Part shown: positions 55,206 through 64,000 of the stretch, one piece after another | Numbering within the stretch: the first letter of the stretch is position 1 | How the letters are laid out: the number at the start of each line of letters is the position of its first letter | Assembly: GCA_022711755.1 (NCBI GenBank) | Contig: JAKLEA010000012.1 | Coordinates: forward strand, 1 to 64,000 | DNA length: 64,000 bases | Source: Planctomycetota bacterium | Lineage (GTDB): Bacteria; Planctomycetota; Brocadiia; SM23-32; JAKLEA01 | Direction of reading: 5' to 3' | Position numbers and translations under genes: made by a program | Notes under the pieces: model-generated | The model's database searches: none | Told to the model about the DNA's origin: nothing | What the model saw: the letters and a program-made list of their open reading frames with translations, nothing else

Positions 55206-56271
55206 AGAGCGCCTTGATGCTCTCCATGTTCCGCGCGGCCTGCCGCGTCATTTCCTCTGCGGCTTTTGAGAAGAAATCAATCGGGGTTTTAATCGCCTTC
55301 TTCATGGCCGCTCGAAGGCTCTGCGCGTCGCCGAACGCGTATTCGACCGCGCCGATTCTCAGGCCCGTTGGCGTGGCAACGAGTCGGCAGCCGGCCCAGA
55401 GCGCTTCGATGCGCGACAGGCCGAACGACTCCTCCCGAACGCCGCGAATGCAAAGTCCGCTTCGCAGCATCGCGCCTAGAACGACCGCGCGCGGCGCGCT
55501 CTTCAACACGACCGCGCTCTCGCCTAGACAGGATAGAGTCCTGGCCACTGTCCCGGTTGTGGCGGCGTCGCTCTCGAATCCGCCGTCGAAGAGGATCAGA
55601 GCGACATTTGCCCCATCCTGCTTCTCCTCCAATATTGCGCTGGCTATTGTCGGGAAATCGTAATTCGGGATCATCGCCCCGCAGGCGATCCAGACGCGGT
55701 CGTGACTTGAGAAGATTCGCTCGATTCCGGCGGGCAATTCCTTAGCAGCCGCGTTGCGCGGAAGCGGCAGCAGGGGCGGGATCACTGAGCCGCCCTTCAG
55801 CCCAAGCTCGGATTCCGCGAAATCGCGCAATTCCTCGCTGACAAAGATGAATCTCTCCGCCCGCTCGGCCAGCCGCAGGACCAGCTTCCTGCGCCAGCCT
55901 TCGTATTTCGCAAATCGCTCCGGCCATGTGCCGTCATGGATCGTCGCAATCCAACGCCAACGCTTCAGGCGATGCGCCGCCTCGAAGGCCGCCGCCGACT
56001 GCGGACTGGGGGTGACGGGCAGCGTGCTGTGGTCGTGGAGCAGCGCGCCTGACGGGGCCGACGCGGCGAGTCTGCCGATTGCGGCGGGGCTTACGCGCGC
56101 GCCGAGACGCTTCCCGCCATCGGGCGGCTTCGCCCAATCCCCGTATCCCATCAGCCTCATCCGGCGCTCGTCCGGCGGGATGCAACCGAGCAGTCCCTCC
56201 ACGTGGACCGCCACTCCGCCATAGGGGGGGGGATATGGTCCTATCAGGTGGACCGGTTTATGGTCGCTCAC
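55189..56271 (-). CDS. Glycosyltransferase family 4-like
   Basis: A 360-residue GT-B glycosyltransferase. It opens with HLIGPYPPPYGGVAVHVEGLL, the donor/acceptor loop of GT4, and has the C-terminal RSGLCIRGVREESFGLSRIEALWAGC segment, whose E-x7-E motif contacts the nucleotide sugar. A nine-base homopolymer (56224-56232) encodes the YPPPY prolines near residue 14. It is coupled to the flippase gene. Confidence 0.88.
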   Translation of the reverse strand: MSDHKPVHLIGPYPPPYGGVAVHVEGLLGCIPPDERRMRLMGYGDWAKPPDGGKRLGARVSPAAIGRLAASAPSGALLHDHSTLPVTPSPQSAAAFEAAHRLKRWRWIATIHDGTWPERFAKYEGWRRKLVLRLAERAERFIFVSEELRDFAESELGLKGGSVIPPLLPLPRNAAAKELPAGIERIFSSHDRVWIACGAMIPNYDFPTIASAILEEKQDGANVALILFDGGFESDAATTGTVARTLSCLGESAVVLKSAPRAVVLGAMLRSGLCIRGVREESFGLSRIEALWAGCRLVATPTGLRIGAVEYAFGDAQSLRAAMKKAIKTPIDFFSKAAEEMTRQAARNMESIKALYAELD

Positions 56272-56305
56272 GGTCGCGCCCTCCCCTCCGATGGTGCGCG
56301 GCGCA

Positions 56306-57166
56306 TCAGGTAAGCTCCCCGAACTTGAATTCCCAGGAGTGGAACAGCCTCAGCGCAAGCCCTGCGATCAGGAACGAAATGGCGGCGGCGGTCAGCAGGC
56401 TCCATGGAGCTGAAAGCGTCCCCCGCAGAATCAGGTCTCTGTAGGCGTTAAGGATCGGCGTCATGGGGTTGATTAGATTCAGCCAGCGGAACATCCCGGT
56501 GTCGGGGATGGGGTATGCGACGCTCGAAGCCCACATCCAGAGGGGGATTATCACCTGGATTATCAATCCAACGTCGCGAAAAAACATGTTCCCGGCGGCG
56601 AACAGGAGGCCAAGCCCGGTCATCAGCGCAAGTTGCGCCGCGAAGACGAGCGGCAAGGCGATCACGCCGACGCGCGGAGCGCGGCCGTAGAAGGCCATCA
56701 TGCAGGCGACCAGGAACGCGGCTACGACGCAGTCCACAAGAGAACTCAGAATGCAGGAAATCGGAAGAGCCTCGCGCGGAAAGTAGACCCGCGTGACAAG
56801 GTTTGAATGCTGCCTCAGGCTTTCGGTCGCCTTCAGCAGCCCGGTTGCGAAGAACGTCCACGGCACGAGGCCGATGTAGGCGAAGAGCGGGTATGGAACG
56901 TCGCCGGTATCGAGGTTGATCGCTCGGGTGAAGACCAGCGTGAAGATGACCGTCGCCACAAGCGGGGCGAAGAGCGCCCAGCCGATGCCGAGGATGCTGT
57001 GCTTGTATCGGACCTTGATCTCGCGCGCGGCCAGCGCCCAGGCGATCTCGCGCGAGCCGATCACGTCGCGCAGAATCTCCCCCCATGCTAGCGATGCGGT
57101 TCCCGGCGGTTCGCTCACGCGGACCGGTCCGTGGAAATCCTCCACTCCTGTCGCGCCGTCGGTCAT
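56306..57166 (-). CDS. ABC-2 type polysaccharide export permease (Wzm-like)
   Basis: A 286-residue permease with six membrane segments, including REIKVRYKHSILGIGWALFAPL and IPLWMWASSVAYPI, typical of Wzm/TagG transporters. The ATG at 57166 has AGGAA upstream, and a TTG six codons earlier is an alternative. No ATP-binding Wzt gene is adjacent, and the operon also has a Wzx-like flippase, an unusual combination. Confidence 0.88.
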   Translation of the reverse strand: MTDGATGVEDFHGPVRVSEPPGTASLAWGEILRDVIGSREIAWALAAREIKVRYKHSILGIGWALFAPLVATVIFTLVFTRAINLDTGDVPYPLFAYIGLVPWTFFATGLLKATESLRQHSNLVTRVYFPREALPISCILSSLVDCVVAAFLVACMMAFYGRAPRVGVIALPLVFAAQLALMTGLGLLFAAGNMFFRDVGLIIQVIIPLWMWASSVAYPIPDTGMFRWLNLINPMTPILNAYRDLILRGTLSAPWSLLTAAAISFLIAGLALRLFHSWEFKFGELT

Positions 57167-57242
57167 CGCTTCATTCCTGAACAAGGTTTTCTGCGCGCGA
57201 ATCCGTTGTAACGGGTTTGAAACCCGCCATCGAATACGCGAT

Positions 57243-57653
57243 TCAGAAGTTGTCCCGTATCTTCCGACAGATCGCCTCGGCTTCGCCCTGGCCGTATTTC
57301 CCCTGCCGCCAGCCCAGGCGGTAGCCGTCCGACGATGTCCTCGGTATGACGTGGAAATGCGCGTGCGGGACGACCTGCCCGGCGCAGACGCCGTTGTTGA
57401 GGATGATGTTGTAACCCTCCGCTCCGGTTGCGGTCGAGACGGCGCAGGCCAGACGCTGAAGGTGCTCCGCCAGCGCGCGCATTTCGTCGGGCGGGATATC
57501 GGTCAGCGCGGCGTAATGGTTCTTCGTTATAACTAGCGCATGGCCGGGATTGACGGGATTGATGTCGAGGAAAGACAGCGTCAAGCCGTCCTCCATTAGT
57601 TTATGCGCGGGAATTTCCCCGCGCGCTATCCTGCAGAAAATGCAGTCGTTCAT
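57243..57653 (-). CDS. HIT family nucleotide hydrolase
   Basis: A 136-residue Hint-type protein. It begins CIFCRIARGEIPA and has the histidine triad HAHFHV (His at about 97, 99 and 101). Such enzymes split nucleoside phosphoramidates. GGAGGAG precedes the ATG. It is a housekeeping gene and probably independent of its neighbours. Confidence 0.95.
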   Translation of the reverse strand: MNDCIFCRIARGEIPAHKLMEDGLTLSFLDINPVNPGHALVITKNHYAALTDIPPDEMRALAEHLQRLACAVSTATGAEGYNIILNNGVCAGQVVPHAHFHVIPRTSSDGYRLGWRQGKYGQGEAEAICRKIRDNF

Positions 57654-57846
57654 GCGTCTCCTCCGGAAAATGCGGCGGCACGCGAATTCGCCTTAGTGGT
57701 TGAGTCTATATGCGATTCGGGGGGGAATCAAGCCTGACCGGGATGTCCGGAATTCTCATCGTGACTGGGATGGTAAAGCCCCGCTGCATATTTCGCGGTC
57801 ATTCAATGAGTGAATCCAACGCCGCGTCCAGTCCGAGTCCGTGGGA

Positions 57847-58746
57847 TTACTTGCCCTTGTCCATAGTTTTAGCGATCTGGTCGGCCATCAGTTCCAGATT
57901 TCCCGTGGCGTCCTCTGCAAGCGAGTCAAGCGGGACAACAGCGCCGCCTATCGCCTGGGCTATCGTTTCCGCGCTGCGCTTGTCAAACTGCGGCTGGACG
58001 AAGACAACCTTCGCGCCGTCTTCGCGCGCCTGCTTGATGAGCGCGGATAACTGCTTCGGCGTCGGCTGCCTGCCCCCCGCCTCGACTGCCTTCTGACGCA
58101 GGCCGTATGCGTCGGCGAAGTAGCCGAACGCCGGATGGAAGACGTAGAACGCCTGTCCCTTGTGCGGCGCAAGCGTTTTGGCAATCCGGGCGTGCAGTTC
58201 ATCAAGCTCATTCCCGAAGATTTCAAGGTTCTTCCTGTATTCCGCCGCGTTCGCCGGATCGCTCTCGATCAGGGCATCCGCCATGTTCTTGGCCTGAACC
58301 TTGATCAGGAGGGGGGCAAGCCAGACGTGCGGGTCCAGCCCCTCCTCATCCGCCTCATGCTCTTCATGACTGCCCTCTTCATGATGGTCGCATTCCGTCA
58401 TGGCGAGTTTCTTGATCCCCCTGTCGGTCGGCGTGATTTTCAGGCCGGGCATGCTCTTGCTGATCCGCTCAACGAGCGTCCTTTCGAACGGGACGCCGAC
58501 TGTGAAATAAAGCCGGGCCTTGCCAAGCGCTGCTATCTGTTGAGGCTTCGGCTCGAAAACGTGCGGATTCTGCCCCGGCCCGACAAGGACTGATACCGAC
58601 ACTCGCGCGCCGCCGACCTTCTTTGCGAACTGCGCCTGCGGGGGAATGCTGACAAAGACCGGTATCGCGCCCGCCCCCTCCGCCGCCGGGACCGGCAAGG
58701 CGGTCAGAATCGCCGCGCATATGACAATCAAGGCAGACTTCATCAT
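57847..58746 (-). CDS. ZnuA-like metal-binding solute receptor
   Basis: A 299-residue periplasmic cluster A-I binding protein with a signal peptide. Zinc-ligand regions include NPHVFEP, DPHVWLAP and FHPAFGYFAD, and an acidic His-rich loop (CDHHEEGSHEEHEAD, about 117-131) is characteristic of zinc receptors. Its ATG overlaps the esterase stop (ATGA). The permease and ATPase (znuB, znuC) are absent from the window. Confidence 0.88.
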   Translation of the reverse strand: MMKSALIVICAAILTALPVPAAEGAGAIPVFVSIPPQAQFAKKVGGARVSVSVLVGPGQNPHVFEPKPQQIAALGKARLYFTVGVPFERTLVERISKSMPGLKITPTDRGIKKLAMTECDHHEEGSHEEHEADEEGLDPHVWLAPLLIKVQAKNMADALIESDPANAAEYRKNLEIFGNELDELHARIAKTLAPHKGQAFYVFHPAFGYFADAYGLRQKAVEAGGRQPTPKQLSALIKQAREDGAKVVFVQPQFDKRSAETIAQAIGGAVVPLDSLAEDATGNLELMADQIAKTMDKGK

Positions 58747-59849
58747 TGCCGCTCCAGTCCGAGGTGTTTCTTCAGGAAGGCCATCTGCATCTCCGGCGTC
58801 GCGGGGTTGCCTTCATAGTATACGCCGCACTCGACTCCCAGCGGCTCCAGTTTCTCCTGCATTACTTTCCCGAACATGGCATGGTGGATGGAAACGCCCG
58901 TAGAAGCGTCGGGGGGGAGGGGGACGTTGTCAATGCGCCCTTTATAGCAGAGCATCAGTGGCGGGTCGTCCGCGCTCGCAAAGTTTGTCGCGCTGGCCTC
59001 TTCTATCAGTTTCCGGAATTCCGGTTTTTCAAGGTCTTCCATCGTCTTCGCGCCGTAGAAGGGGAGCAGCATGGGATGCATCGCCGGGTTGCCGCCGATC
59101 TTTGCGAACATGATCTTCGGGTCCAGGCAGGTCTGCGCCCCCTGGCCGATGACGCAGGAGACGCGCGTGGACTCCCGCTTGACCGGATCGTCGCTTTTCG
59201 GATCGGCCATGTCGTCATGCAGGGCAAGCCAGACGCTCATGCAACCGCCGGCTGATCCGCCGGTCAGCGCAATGCGCTTCGGGTCAATATTCCACTCCGC
59301 CGCCTTCGTCCGGACGAATTGGATGGCGCGCGCGCCGTCCAGCATCGGGCCGGGGAACGGCTCGGAATTCGGACCGTCCACGAAGCGATAATTGATCGCG
59401 ACGACAGAGATGCCCTCCTTGAGCCATCCGGGAATTGACGAGGCGAATTTGGACTTGTCCCCCGCTCGGAAACCGCCTCCGTGGATGCAGATGAGGACCG
59501 GCGCGGGCTTTTCCGATTTCGCCCGCCAGAAGTCCATGACGTTTCGCGGATGCTCGCCGTAACGAACGTCTGCGAAAGTCGGTTTGACTGCCGCCGCGCC
59601 TTTTGCGCCTTGTTGACCGGTTTCCCCTCCGGTTGCCGCCTCGCGGAACTTCCTGGCCTCCTGCAGCGTCAGGATACCGTCCTTGTTCTTGTCAGCCTCC
59701 GGAAAGCGTTCAAGCTCGTGCTTGAGCTTCGGATTGTTCTCCGAGGTTTGCTCCCTGCGTCTGGCGTCCTGCGCCGCTACCAGGGCGGAAAGCATAAGAA
59801 TCAGGGCAACGGCTGGAACAACCTGTCTTGCGTGCCTGCGAATCGGCAT
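58743..59849 (-). CDS. Secreted alpha/beta-hydrolase esterase with an EF-hand
   Basis: A protein of about 368 residues with a signal peptide, one EF-hand loop (DKNKDGILTLQE, about 52-63) and then a hormone-sensitive-lipase-like hydrolase with HGGGF and the nucleophile segment GGSAGG. Acid and His residues are expected near the C-terminus. The ATG at 59849 is 9 nt from GGGAGG, whereas the ATG at 59858 touches it. It lies 30 nt after the hydrolase gene and could remove acyl groups from a polysaccharide. Confidence 0.82.
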   Translation of the reverse strand: MPIRRHARQVVPAVALILMLSALVAAQDARRREQTSENNPKLKHELERFPEADKNKDGILTLQEARKFREAATGGETGQQGAKGAAAVKPTFADVRYGEHPRNVMDFWRAKSEKPAPVLICIHGGGFRAGDKSKFASSIPGWLKEGISVVAINYRFVDGPNSEPFPGPMLDGARAIQFVRTKAAEWNIDPKRIALTGGSAGGCMSVWLALHDDMADPKSDDPVKRESTRVSCVIGQGAQTCLDPKIMFAKIGGNPAMHPMLLPFYGAKTMEDLEKPEFRKLIEEASATNFASADDPPLMLCYKGRIDNVPLPPDASTGVSIHHAMFGKVMQEKLEPLGVECGVYYEGNPATPEMQMAFLKKHLGLERQ

Positions 59850-59879
59850 CGGCGTCATCCTCCCGAAACGGCGGTGCTT

Positions 59880-62372
59880 CTACCTGGTTTTGATCAGCCA
59901 CACCTCGGCCACCTGGCAGCATCGCCCGTTGCCGCCGCGCCCCGGCTCACCAGTCCACGTCAGCGTGAGACTGCCGCCGGACACGGCCTCGCGCGGGATG
60001 TCGAACTCCAGCGGAGCGATCGGCATCGGCTTGATCATGTACGGGTGAATCTCGATCCCGTCGCCGGCGCAGAGCCGCACTTTGAAGCGGAATTCGTCCC
60101 CGGCGTAGACCACGCGCACCCTGTACCGCTCCGCCGGATCAAGATTGTCATAGCGCATCACGAGCGGCGAGTCATAGCGCGCCTCGGCGTGGCGACGCCA
60201 TGACATCCTCCAGGCGGAATTGCGCTGAAACCCGACGAGCGAGACCCGCCGGAACTCAGGATCGTCCCGCCAGGGAACGGCCTGCCCTGCCGCCGCCTGC
60301 GGATCGCGGACCAGGTGGGGCTGTCGCGTCGCATCGCCGAGATCGTCGTAGAACCCGCCGGGACCGGGATCGGTCCAGTTGAGAATCTTCTCGATCGCCG
60401 CGCGGCGCTCCCTCTCCTCTGGAAGCGCCCTGATTTCTGCGAAGCGCGCCTTTAGCCAGGCAGCGTCATTCAGGGGGGAATCAATGAAATCGAGATTGGC
60501 CCCTCGCCCCGCGTCAATCGCCTTGTAGCGCGGCACGCTGAGCTGCATCCGCGCGCTCTGGAACAATGCCTCGGCCAACTCGAACACCCGCGCCCGCAGC
60601 TCCCCCGCAACCGGGGCAAGGACGGCCTGGTCGAGAATCGTCTCCGCTTCCCGCATCGCAGAGATAGAACCGATCTTTTCCTCCCGTCCAAGCGCGTCCA
60701 TCGCGCGGCGCTCCAGTTCGGCCTCATGCGCGAACCGACGCGCGACGTAGGTGTCATAGTACGCGCGATAGAGCGCCTGCTGGAAGCGCCACTTGAGCAA
60801 TTCCTGCGGCCCCGCGCGGCGCTCCATGTCCTGGAACAGCGCAAGGGTCGCAAAGATGCCCCGATTGGTCAGTATCGGCCCCTGCCAGTTGCGCTCAAGC
60901 GCCAGAAGGCCCTGCGCGAAATCGTCCTCGAACTGCGGTCCAATGAAGTAACGCGAGTACTGCCGCAGCGCGTCAATCAAGGGCATGTCCGGGTCCCATC
61001 CCAGGCAGGCCCACACCGCCTTGTTCACGTCGTCGTTGCAGCCTTCCGAATACGTTATGAAACCATCAGTGTATTCCGCCGTGAGGCGGATTGCGTTCGC
61101 GTAGTCGGCAGGGCGGGGATTGATCGGTTCGCGATCCTCGGTGAACGCAAAGGCGATGTCCCAGTCCGGCGCGGGAAACTGGCACTTGAAGGTGTGCGTG
61201 ATGTCGGGGTAGTGGCGTATCGGATACTGCGCCGGAACCTTCGCCCGGAGTTCTTCGAGCGAGGTCCTATTCTGCGGCCCGAACACGATGCCGGACAGCC
61301 ACTTCGGCTGCTCCCGCGACAGGATTTCGTGGAACTCGTCCATCCACGCCCCGTTGAAGCTCTGCGGGGACATCCACATCTGCGCGTCGGGGTGCGTCCG
61401 ATGAAGGACCTCCGTCTGCTTCTCGAGGAGCGCGAACATGTGCTTTGGCTGCGTGTGGCCCGGATCGCCGCCCGGCACAAAGACGGCGTTGATGCGCGGA
61501 AGCTGCTCGAACACAGCGCCCCATTCCTTCAACGCGAACGCGACCGTGTCCGGATTGCCGTAGTCCCTGTCCATCGCGGGATACCAGACCCAGACGTCCA
61601 GCCCGTATTCGTCGGCCAGTCGGGACATTTGCTTCATCATCTCGATCGGCGGCAGCGGGAAGTGGGGGCTGTCCGCGTCGTCGTCGCTTCGCGGCGGGAT
61701 GAGTTCAATGGCGTTGGCGCCGAATACTGCCAGGTCCCGGAAATACTGTTCCCACATGGCGGCGGTCCAGGCGTCGTATGAGTTTGTCTTCGGGCGATAT
61801 CCAAGCTGATGCCCGCGGATTCGGTATTTCGGCGCGGTTGAGATGTTGATCTCGCGCGGCGCTTCGATCCTGTCGCGCGACATGCGAAACTCCCGTAACA
61901 GGCGTCCGATGCCGAAAAGGACGCCGCGCTCGTCATTGCCGGCGGCGACAGCGATTGGGCGTCCGCCTTCGCCGCGCCGAACGCTGAGGCTGAACCCCTC
62001 GGCGACGGCGGGCGCGGATGCGGGGATCATGCCGGCCAACGGCGCTCCGGTGAGTTCCAGAAGCGAAGCCCTGCTGCCGACGGCCACGACCGCGGCGGCG
62101 CCGGCGGGCCATTCATACGTCAGGCTCCACCGTATGCGGGATCGCCTCTCCGCCTCGTCGAGAAGCATGTCAACCGCTTTGCGCTCGCGCGCGGAAAGCC
62201 CTTTCGGGGCGACCACCACAGCGTTCGTTAAATCAAGACTCATCTTCTTTTCCTCATCCGTGAAACCGTTTAATGCAAAACATGCAAGACCGATCAGCAG
62301 CGACAACGCCATTCGCCGCTTTCCACCACGGGCATGGCTGAGACTGTTACTGTCCAGGTTCGGGACAATCAT
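59880..62372 (-). CDS. GH67-like glycoside hydrolase family protein
   Basis: A large protein of about 830 residues with a signal peptide. The N-terminal domain (about 40-180) resembles the GH20/GH67 N-terminal domain. A TIM-barrel-like region follows (YRIRGHQLGYRPKTNSYD, FGANAIELIPPRSDDD, VFVPGGDPGH, MSPQSFNG), then a helical region and a beta-sandwich end. Alpha-glucuronidase-like activity is possible, but the catalytic pair is not certain. The start at 62372 is tentative, with 62312 as an alternative. Confidence 0.72.
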   Translation of the reverse strand: MIVPNLDSNSLSHARGGKRRMALSLLIGLACFALNGFTDEEKKMSLDLTNAVVVAPKGLSARERKAVDMLLDEAERRSRIRWSLTYEWPAGAAAVVAVGSRASLLELTGAPLAGMIPASAPAVAEGFSLSVRRGEGGRPIAVAAGNDERGVLFGIGRLLREFRMSRDRIEAPREINISTAPKYRIRGHQLGYRPKTNSYDAWTAAMWEQYFRDLAVFGANAIELIPPRSDDDADSPHFPLPPIEMMKQMSRLADEYGLDVWVWYPAMDRDYGNPDTVAFALKEWGAVFEQLPRINAVFVPGGDPGHTQPKHMFALLEKQTEVLHRTHPDAQMWMSPQSFNGAWMDEFHEILSREQPKWLSGIVFGPQNRTSLEELRAKVPAQYPIRHYPDITHTFKCQFPAPDWDIAFAFTEDREPINPRPADYANAIRLTAEYTDGFITYSEGCNDDVNKAVWACLGWDPDMPLIDALRQYSRYFIGPQFEDDFAQGLLALERNWQGPILTNRGIFATLALFQDMERRAGPQELLKWRFQQALYRAYYDTYVARRFAHEAELERRAMDALGREEKIGSISAMREAETILDQAVLAPVAGELRARVFELAEALFQSARMQLSVPRYKAIDAGRGANLDFIDSPLNDAAWLKARFAEIRALPEERERRAAIEKILNWTDPGPGGFYDDLGDATRQPHLVRDPQAAAGQAVPWRDDPEFRRVSLVGFQRNSAWRMSWRRHAEARYDSPLVMRYDNLDPAERYRVRVVYAGDEFRFKVRLCAGDGIEIHPYMIKPMPIAPLEFDIPREAVSGGSLTLTWTGEPGRGGNGRCCQVAEVWLIKTR

Positions 62373-62525
62373 TTCAACATTTGATGATACGGCCAAATCC
62401 GGCGTCTGACAACCGGAAGGCTCCGTTCAATCCCGTCGCGCCGGGGCGGGATAGGGAACCGGCACAGCTTGTGACTGGTTTGGAAAACATGGATATGGAC
62501 ATTGGAACACAACCTGCCGGACAAC

Positions 62526-63569
62526 TCACTTCCTTCCGCATGCCGCCCGCAGTTTCTCCGAAATCTCGATCGCCCGCTCCCGAGAATCCGCGCCGGCCTC
62601 GATCACAACCCTTGAGTTGGCCGGCAACTGAGCCGGCCACGTCCACGGATCCCCTTCGCCGTACCAGAGGTGCATCTGCGCGCAGTGGCTCGCAAAGCGG
62701 GAATATGCCTCCCTGATTACCTCGACCGGCTGATTCAGGTTGAGCAATCGGAGGTTGGGCGTTTTCATCAATCCGTCCCACTGATGACGAGCATGGGCGC
62801 AGCAGTGAATCCCTATCGCGCCGTAGCGCCTGGAAAGCTCAACCAGCTCCGGCAGGTAGAACTCCTCGAATGCGTCAACCCCCACCGTTCCGATGTCGTC
62901 CTCCGAAAGCGTGATGCCGCCGGGCATGTAATATGCCGGATAATGAGCGACGAATTCCGTCCCGTAACGCGCGAACCATTCGTCAAGGAACGCGGTCAGC
63001 AGTTCCCGCACCATGGCGGCCAGGTCTTTGACCGCCTGCGGTTCCTCTATCATCGCCATGAAGAATGTGTTCTTGTCCCAGATAAGCGATGCGATATCCA
63101 TCGGACTCTGGATGTCAACGACGCGCATTACGGCGTCCCTTCCGGCCCATGCGCGGAGCGCGTCCGCGATCTCGAACAGCATCCCCAGCGGCGGCGCGTC
63201 GAAGCGCGGCGTCCTGAGCCTGGCGACTTCCGACGGTTTGGAAATCAACGGAAGGGCGAACGGCATGTTGTCGTCCGGACGGGCTACGCGGCAGCCGAAC
63301 GCCTCGGCGAAGATTTCCGTTCCCGTGAAGGGATACAGGCACGGTATCGAATCGTCGCGCAGCCATTCCATGCGGGCGACGTCCTTTCCATATTGCGCCT
63401 TCGCCCATTCGATGCGCTCTTCCCTGCGGTCCGGCCATGCCTTTGGAAAAGGAAGCGCGTCCGGGGCGTAATTGATGCGGAATAAGTGCGACGGAGGCTT
63501 ACCCCGGTCGAAGAAGTCATGCCAGCGCCGTATGCGCTCTGCAAGGCCGTGTGAAGATGCCCGGGTCAT
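62526..63569 (-). CDS. Uroporphyrinogen decarboxylase-like (URO-D superfamily) protein
   Basis: A 347-residue TIM-barrel protein of the URO-D/MtaA-type superfamily. It contains ALPLISKPSEVARLRTP, a Trp/Asp-rich middle and GIHCCAHARHQWDGL, where His/Cys residues could bind zinc as in corrinoid methyltransferases. It lacks the usual N-terminal Arg-rich signature of HemE, so a role in haem synthesis is unlikely. It lies in a carbohydrate operon upstream of the hydrolase. Confidence 0.75.
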   Translation of the reverse strand: MTRASSHGLAERIRRWHDFFDRGKPPSHLFRINYAPDALPFPKAWPDRREERIEWAKAQYGKDVARMEWLRDDSIPCLYPFTGTEIFAEAFGCRVARPDDNMPFALPLISKPSEVARLRTPRFDAPPLGMLFEIADALRAWAGRDAVMRVVDIQSPMDIASLIWDKNTFFMAMIEEPQAVKDLAAMVRELLTAFLDEWFARYGTEFVAHYPAYYMPGGITLSEDDIGTVGVDAFEEFYLPELVELSRRYGAIGIHCCAHARHQWDGLMKTPNLRLLNLNQPVEVIREAYSRFASHCAQMHLWYGEGDPWTWPAQLPANSRVVIEAGADSRERAIEISEKLRAACGRK

Positions 63570-63622
63570 TTTTGCGAATCCTGTATTTGCTGATGTTACG
63601 GAGCGTCAGGTAGATGCGCGAC

Positions 63623-64000
63623 CTACGGGAGGAACTCGACGTCAATCACCCGTATCGCGCCGTCGCCTGCCGCGGCAGCCGTGCCGTGCGCGCCTACCAT
63701 GATGCTCCTTGCCTGCGCCGGGTCGAGCCGGTTGTTGGCGTCGCGCGACCAGTCGCCCAGCTTGAAATCCTTCAGCGGGATGATCAGCGTCCGCCATTCC
63801 TCGGACGCCGGGGGCATGGGAACCGCCATGTACTGGCAGCCGGAATCCTCCTGGAGCATGACTAGGAGTCCTGCTATGCCTTTTGGAAGCGTTGCCTTGT
63901 AAGTGAGTCTGAGAGATTTGAAACCCTCAAGGTCAGTGGCCGGTATGGGGACGCTCGGGATGAGGTACATGTGCCTCCCCCCCGGGAATCTGAATTCCGT
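63623..64000 (-). CDS. C-terminal part of a beta-sandwich protein (5' end outside the window)
   Basis: An open frame of 126 codons runs to the right edge with no stop. The end of the protein looks like a carbohydrate-binding-type beta-sandwich (FRFPGGRHMYLIP, LRLTYKATLPKG, WRTLIIPLKDF). The internal ATG at 63970 is not the likely start. It ends 53 nt before the UroD-like gene, in the same direction. Confidence 0.65.
   Translation of the reverse strand, partial: TEFRFPGGRHMYLIPSVPIPATDLEGFKSLRLTYKATLPKGIAGLLVMLQEDSGCQYMAVPMPPASEEWRTLIIPLKDFKLGDWSRDANNRLDPAQARSIMVGAHGTAAAAGDGAIRVIDVEFLP

Overview
The window reads as about 60-65% G+C chromosomal DNA from a Gram-negative bacterium. lpxD gives the lipid A pathway. 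A PEP-CTERM secreted protein, a sulfatase, a PL22-like lyase, a DUF2961/GH172 protein, ThuA-like, EF-hand and uroporphyrinogen-decarboxylase-like proteins together suggest a polysaccharide-degrading lineage of the PVC / Planctomycetota-Lentisphaerota-Hydrogenedentota type. The phylum is an inference from gene content; no rRNA is present.

Layout. 1-4.6 kb: a BY-kinase (Wzz/Wzc-like) of exopolysaccharide assembly, a metallo-beta-lactamase-fold hydrolase and a converging ABC permease. 4.8-12.7 kb: gltX, a large secreted glycan-related protein, a GT-C-like membrane protein, a GH172-family protein and a PEP-CTERM protein with its own promoter and terminator. 12.8-16.0 kb (minus): lpxD - M42 peptidase - argC. 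16.2-33.2 kb: one uninterrupted S10-spc-alpha operon (rpsJ to rplQ, with secY, adk, map, infA and rpoA). It is preceded by a ~300-nt structured leader and closed by a strong terminator. Two departures stand out: rpmD (L30) is missing, and a Trm13/METTL25-like methyltransferase gene sits between rpsM and rpsK. 33.5-39.9 kb: a ten-EF-hand secreted protein, dnaK (with a near-perfect sigma-54 site upstream) and clpB.

39.98-42.1 kb is an accessory block: an A+T-rich ApeA-like HEPN abortive-infection gene followed by a nucleotidyltransferase/HEPN pair. 42.2-49.5 kb holds a PL22-like lyase, a ThuA-domain protein and an iron operon (DtxR-family regulator - feoA - feoB - class III aminotransferase) driven by a consensus promoter with a palindrome at the start site. 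49.7-51.0 kb is a sulfatase. 51.1-53.0 kb is a second defence-type locus: an OLD-family ATPase/Toprim nuclease with a coupled 47-codon ORF. 53.0-57.2 kb is a surface-polysaccharide operon (ABC-2 permease, GT4, flippase, methyltransferase) in which two genes carry long G/C homopolymers. 57.2-64.0 kb (minus): HIT protein, zinc-binding solute receptor, EF-hand esterase, GH67-like hydrolase, UroD-like protein and the 3' part of a beta-sandwich protein that runs off the window.

The strongest candidates for something undescribed are the methyltransferase embedded in the alpha operon, the structured S10 leader, the paired HEPN systems beside clpB, the OLD gene with its coupled small ORF, and the homopolymer tracts in the glycan operon. 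No tRNA, rRNA, CRISPR array or insertion sequence was seen.
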